Both the position numbers and the translations under genes were made by a program. The notes under the pieces were generated by a model, which did no database searches, was not told the DNA's origin, and saw only the letters and a program-made list of their open reading frames with translations. Shown in pieces: positions 15,430 through 18,097 of a stretch of DNA of 18,097 bases (the stretch's first letter is position 1; every line of letters starts with the position of its first letter). This DNA comes from Gp6-AA40 sp035496255 (lineage in GTDB: Bacteria > Acidobacteriota > Vicinamibacteria > Vicinamibacterales > UBA2999), in assembly GCA_035496255.1 (NCBI GenBank), contig DATJEU010000005.1, positions 1 to 18,097 on the forward strand. Reading direction: 5' to 3'.

Positions 15430-16587
15430 ATGCAGATCGATAGCGGCACCACAACTCGAATCGACACGGTCGTGGTCGGTGCGGGCCAGGCCGGACTGTC
15501 CGTTGGGTATCACCTGGCACGCCGCGGCGTGTCGTTCGTCATTCTCGACGGCAACGCGCGCATCGGAGATCAATGGCGACGCCGCTGGGACTCGTTGCGG
15601 CTGTTCACGCCGGCGCGCTTCGATGGCCTCGATGGCCTGCCGTTTCCGGCCCCGTCCGACGCGTTCCCGACCAAGAACGAAATGGCCGACTATCTCGAAG
15701 AGTACGCCCGCCACTTCGAACTGCCGGTCCTCACCGGCACGCGCGTCGGGCGTCTGTCCAGGCAGGGGGATGGGTTCCTGGTGGTCGCGGGCGGACGTCG
15801 CTTCGAAGCCGACAACGTGGTCGTCGCCATGGGCAACTTCCAGCGCCCGCGGATCCCGGCCTTCGCCGGCGAGCTGGACCGGGCGATCGTCCAGCTCCAC
15901 TCGTTCGATTACCGCAGTCCCGATCAACTGCAACCAGGCCCGGTGCTCGTGGCTGGCGCCGGCAACTCCGGGTCGGAGCTCGCGCGCGAGATGGCGAGCG
16001 CCGGACACGAGACCTGGATGGTGGGCCGCGATACGGGGCACGTCCCGTTCCGGATCGCCGGGTTCGCCGGGCGAACGCTGCTGGTTCGCCTCGTGCTGCG
16101 AGGCCTCTTCCACCGGGTGCTCACGATCGCGACTCCGATTGGCCGCCGCGTGCGACCGAAAATCCTCCACGGCGGCGGTCCGCTGATCCGCGTGCGCCGA
16201 ACGGATCTGACGAGACTCGGGGTCCGTCTCGGTCCGAAAGTCACCGCGTCGCGCAACGGCTTACCGATGCTCGAGGACGGCCGCGTGCTCGACGTCAAGA
16301 ACGTGATCTGGTGCACGGGCTTTCATCCCGGCTTTTCCTGGATCGATCTGCCGGTCTTCGACGCGTATGGTGAGCCGAGGCATGAAGGCGGGGTCGTGCC
16401 GGGAGAGACCGGCCTCTACTTCGTCGGGCTCCATTTTCTGTACGCGTTCTCGTCGGAGATGATCCACGGCGTGGGGCGCGATGCGGATCGGATTGCCGGC
16501 CTGGTTGCGGCGCGATACCACCAGCGTCAGTCGGCAGCGCCAGCGGTCGGATCGACCCCGTCAGTCGCCCCGCTTGCCTGGCGGTGA
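15430..16587 (+). CDS. FAD/NAD(P)-dependent oxidoreductase, FMO/CzcO-like
   Basis: 385 residues from ATG at 15430, with a good Shine-Dalgarno GGAGGG at 15418-15423, 6 nt before it. FAD-binding Rossmann motif G-A-G-Q-A-G at residues 17-22 after a beta strand. A typical FMO/CzcO early motif I-G-D-Q-W-R-R-R-W-D-S-L-R-L-F-T-P follows at 45-61. The NADPH-binding Rossmann motif is G-A-G-N-S-G at 176-181. The H-S-F-D-Y region near 157-161 sits where the FMO-identifying motif belongs, though the full F-x-G-x-x-x-H form is not intact. W-C-T-G-F-H-P-G near 297-304 is the third conserved (A-T-G-like) motif. Soluble flavin monooxygenase or related oxidoreductase; substrate unknown. Probably controlled by the LuxR-like regulator upstream. 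Confidence 0.9.
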   Translation: MQIDSGTTTRIDTVVVGAGQAGLSVGYHLARRGVSFVILDGNARIGDQWRRRWDSLRLFTPARFDGLDGLPFPAPSDAFPTKNEMADYLEEYARHFELPVLTGTRVGRLSRQGDGFLVVAGGRRFEADNVVVAMGNFQRPRIPAFAGELDRAIVQLHSFDYRSPDQLQPGPVLVAGAGNSGSELAREMASAGHETWMVGRDTGHVPFRIAGFAGRTLLVRLVLRGLFHRVLTIATPIGRRVRPKILHGGGPLIRVRRTDLTRLGVRLGPKVTASRNGLPMLEDGRVLDVKNVIWCTGFHPGFSWIDLPVFDAYGEPRHEGGVVPGETGLYFVGLHFLYAFSSEMIHGVGRDADRIAGLVAARYHQRQSAAPAVGSTPSVAPLAWR

Positions 16588-16642
16588 CCGCCCGATCGAA
16601 TGTCGCGCTGCACTACCGTCACGCCGGACGGGTCTATCCTCG

Positions 16643-16909
16643 TCAAGTGGCCCCCGAACCCGATTCGACCCGCAGGCGCGGCGTCCGCCGGAACTTGAAC
16701 GGCGAGATCGTCTGTGGGACGCCGTCCTCGCGAATCTCGAAGTCGTCCGCCGTCAACGAGGAGACCGGGTTGCCGTTGCGATCGACCACGGTCGCATCGA
16801 CGCGGACGATATTCGTACCGCCGCGGAAGAGGGGCGCCTGCGGATCCTGGGCGACGAGCATCACGCCGGCGATGGCCCAGGCCATGCCCGCTGCCGCGGG
16901 GCGGATCAT
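16643..16909 (-). pseudogene. 5' remnant of a second VWFA-related protein gene
   Basis: An 88-residue frame from ATG at 16909. Residues 17-73 align without gaps to residues 21-77 of the intact 614-residue VWFA protein, with 46 of 57 identical by hand count. It carries the signal-peptide end V-A-Q, T-N-I-V-R-V-D-A-T-V-V-D and D-F-E-I-R-E-D-G-V-P-Q-T-I. Similarity stops abruptly after F-K-F, and 15 unrelated residues run to a stop at 16643; no VWA domain follows on this strand before the flavoprotein gene. The DNA is similar too (about 16692-16863 against 13359-13530), so this is a truncated paralogue. It keeps a perfect TATAAT 7 nt before its ATG, so it may still be expressed as a short secreted peptide. 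Truncated gene is the more likely reading. Confidence 0.8.
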
Positions 16910-16916
16910 TGGGCGG

Positions 16917-16922
16917 ATTATA
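16917..16922 (-). promoter_or_regulatory. perfect -10 TATAAT before the VWFA remnant
   Basis: On the - strand TATAAT (16922-16917) is followed after 7 nt by ATG at 16909. Transcription would start at or within a base of the ATG, a leaderless arrangement. No recognisable -35 is seen 16 to 18 nt upstream. In DNA this GC-rich a perfect TATAAT in this place is notable. Confidence 0.5.
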
Positions 16923-16945
16923 CGGGCGGCATCGCCGCCGTGATG

Positions 16946-17800
16946 CTACTTCGTCGGTGCCGTCCTGGTCGTTCCCGTCCGGCTCGGTCCGGTCTTCGGC
17001 GGAGCCGGCGCAGCCGACGAGGCCGGTGCCGTGACACGACCACCGAAGCGTTCGTAACAGCGGACCGCGAAGTCGTGAAGCACGGGATGCTGCGGGTTCA
17101 CTTCCAGTGACGCCTGGTAGCTGCCCTCGTGGATTGGCAGCTCCACTCGGATGCTGCGCGCGTTGACGAGATCCGAGAGCGGGCCCGCAGACGTCCTGAT
17201 TCCCTCCTCGACCTGGTCGTCGGCCGCCCCTCCGACCAGCGCTTCCGTGAGATCGCCGAGCCCGCGGACCAGCAGCCGCTGCTCTCCCCTGACCCGCGCG
17301 GCGATGCCCGGCTCGTAGAAGAGGACACCCATTTCGTTGATGACGTTGGCGTCTTTCACCTGCGTCAGCCACGCCTTCGCGACGTGCGATGCGCCATCGA
17401 TCCGCACGGGGACATCGGCCACCAGGTCGTCGCCGTTCGATGTCGGATCAGCGTGCGATTCGAACATCGGTGGGATCTTGCCGTTGCCGTCGCCGTCGAG
17501 CTCGAAGCTGACACTCGCCCCGTTCGGCGCACAGACCGCCTCGGCCTTGATGTAGTGGGCCGGGTTCCAGTTCACCATGACCTCGCTGGCCTTGATCACG
17601 TTTTTCGAGTCCTTCGCGTCCGGCGTCCAGACCAGCGTGGGCGTTGTCGCCGCTGGAGGAGTTGCCGCTTTCGTCGTGCCGGCCGCAGGCGCGCGCCGGC
17701 TGGACCCGGCCGGTGCCTGCGCCGACGGGGCTGCTCCCAGGGTACCCGCGATCACGATGGCCAGGGCGGGATGGAAACGTATGGACGCCTGCGGTTTCAT
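16946..17800 (-). CDS. secreted protein of unknown function
   Basis: 284 residues from ATG at 17800, with Shine-Dalgarno AGGAG at 17812-17808, 7 nt before it. Residues 1-29 form a signal peptide with a likely A-Q-A cleavage site, followed by an Ala/Pro/Thr-rich linker to about 54. The central part has beta-like segments and an acidic loop D-G-D-G-N-G-K-I at 102-109, which resembles an EF-hand or dockerin calcium loop but lacks the usual Glu at position 12. The C-terminal 25 residues are again Ala/Pro/Thr-rich. I recognise no family. It begins 10 bases after the stop of the upstream gene, whose TAG overlaps the Shine-Dalgarno sequence, so the two are an operon. Periplasmic or extracellular location is inferred. 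Confidence 0.78.
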   Translation of the reverse strand: MKPQASIRFHPALAIVIAGTLGAAPSAQAPAGSSRRAPAAGTTKAATPPAATTPTLVWTPDAKDSKNVIKASEVMVNWNPAHYIKAEAVCAPNGASVSFELDGDGNGKIPPMFESHADPTSNGDDLVADVPVRIDGASHVAKAWLTQVKDANVINEMGVLFYEPGIAARVRGEQRLLVRGLGDLTEALVGGAADDQVEEGIRTSAGPLSDLVNARSIRVELPIHEGSYQASLEVNPQHPVLHDFAVRCYERFGGRVTAPASSAAPAPPKTGPSRTGTTRTAPTK

Positions 17801-17810
17801 GGATGCACTC

Positions 17811-18097
17811 CTACGGGACAGCCTTCTCGGTGCTCAGCGCCCGCACCTGATTCGACTGATAGATCCGGACGCCGCCATTGGGCGTGCAGAGGCCTTCGAC
17901 GTCACCGGCCACTTCGATGGTCCGGCCGATGAGTCCTTTGTAGCCGTCGCCGAACTCGCTGAAGATGTCGGGCGACGGCGTGCACGCGGTGACCGCGTCG
18001 CCCGGAGACTCCTTGAAAGAAATCCGAAGCGATTGCGGGAAGTTGCCGAAGACCGACACGCGCGCGACGGTGCCCTGCAGAATCAGACGTCCCTTCT
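17811..18097 (-). CDS. probable OB-fold protein, C-terminal part (partial)
   Basis: The frame is open from the stop at 17811 to the window edge, giving at least 95 residues, so the true start is outside. GTG at 18059 is an internal candidate but not preferred, because the residues before it (L-I-L-Q-G-T-V-A-R-V) continue the same beta pattern. The order G-T-V-A-R-V, L-R-I-S-F, L-I-G-R-T-I-E-V-A-G-D-V, then V-R-I-Y-Q-S-N-Q-V-R-A-L fits an OB-fold with the last strand entering the V-R-x-L end often seen in these domains. Ligand is unknown. Co-transcribed with the secreted protein gene 10 bases downstream. Confidence 0.6.
   Translation of the reverse strand, partial: KGRLILQGTVARVSVFGNFPQSLRISFKESPGDAVTACTPSPDIFSEFGDGYKGLIGRTIEVAGDVEGLCTPNGGVRIYQSNQVRALSTEKAVP

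Noticed and set aside
1..18097. tRNA, rRNA, CRISPR, insertion sequence or phage features
   Set aside because: No regularly spaced repeats, cloverleaf-like folds, transposase motifs or terminal inverted repeats were found by eye on either strand.

Overview
The window is GC-rich, densely coded DNA from what looks like an acidobacterium. The strongest lineage clues are two long FtsX/MacB-like permeases with no ATPase partner, each preceded by a PadR-type repressor (the 'acidobacterial duplicated orphan permease', ADOP, arrangement), and a secreted protein of the VWFA-related acidobacterial family. Acidobacteriota, possibly Vicinamibacteria, is an inference; no rRNA, tRNA, CRISPR array or insertion sequence was seen.

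Layout. 1-5999: two PadR-ADOP modules facing tail to tail, one on + (PadR mostly outside the window) and one on -. The second PadR has a clear promoter, and an 8-bp inverted repeat across it is a good autorepression operator candidate. 6103-11553: five + strand genes that read as a glycan-making or glycan-decorating island, in order an ATP-grasp ligase, an extended SDR (NAD-sugar epimerase/dehydratase type), a PAPS-dependent sulfotransferase, a family 2 glycosyltransferase and a polysaccharide pyruvyl transferase. They fall into three probable transcription units (ligase+SDR; sulfotransferase; GT2+pyruvyl transferase). 11742-13586 (-): a secreted VWFA-type protein. 13674-16587 (+): a large TPR-like regulator with a LuxR-type DNA-binding end, followed by an FMO/CzcO-like flavoprotein. 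16643-18097 (-): a 5' remnant of a second VWFA gene, a secreted protein of unknown function with an EF-hand-like loop, and the end of a probable OB-fold protein.

How it fits together. The sulfotransferase and pyruvyl transferase both add acidic groups, so the island may make or modify an anionic surface or exopolysaccharide; the donor, acceptor and ATP-grasp substrate cannot be read from sequence. The LuxR-like regulator and flavoprotein probably form a functional pair. Several genes lack a Shine-Dalgarno sequence and instead have a -10-like hexamer 6 to 10 nt before the start codon, suggesting leaderless or nearly leaderless messages alongside normal SD-led genes.
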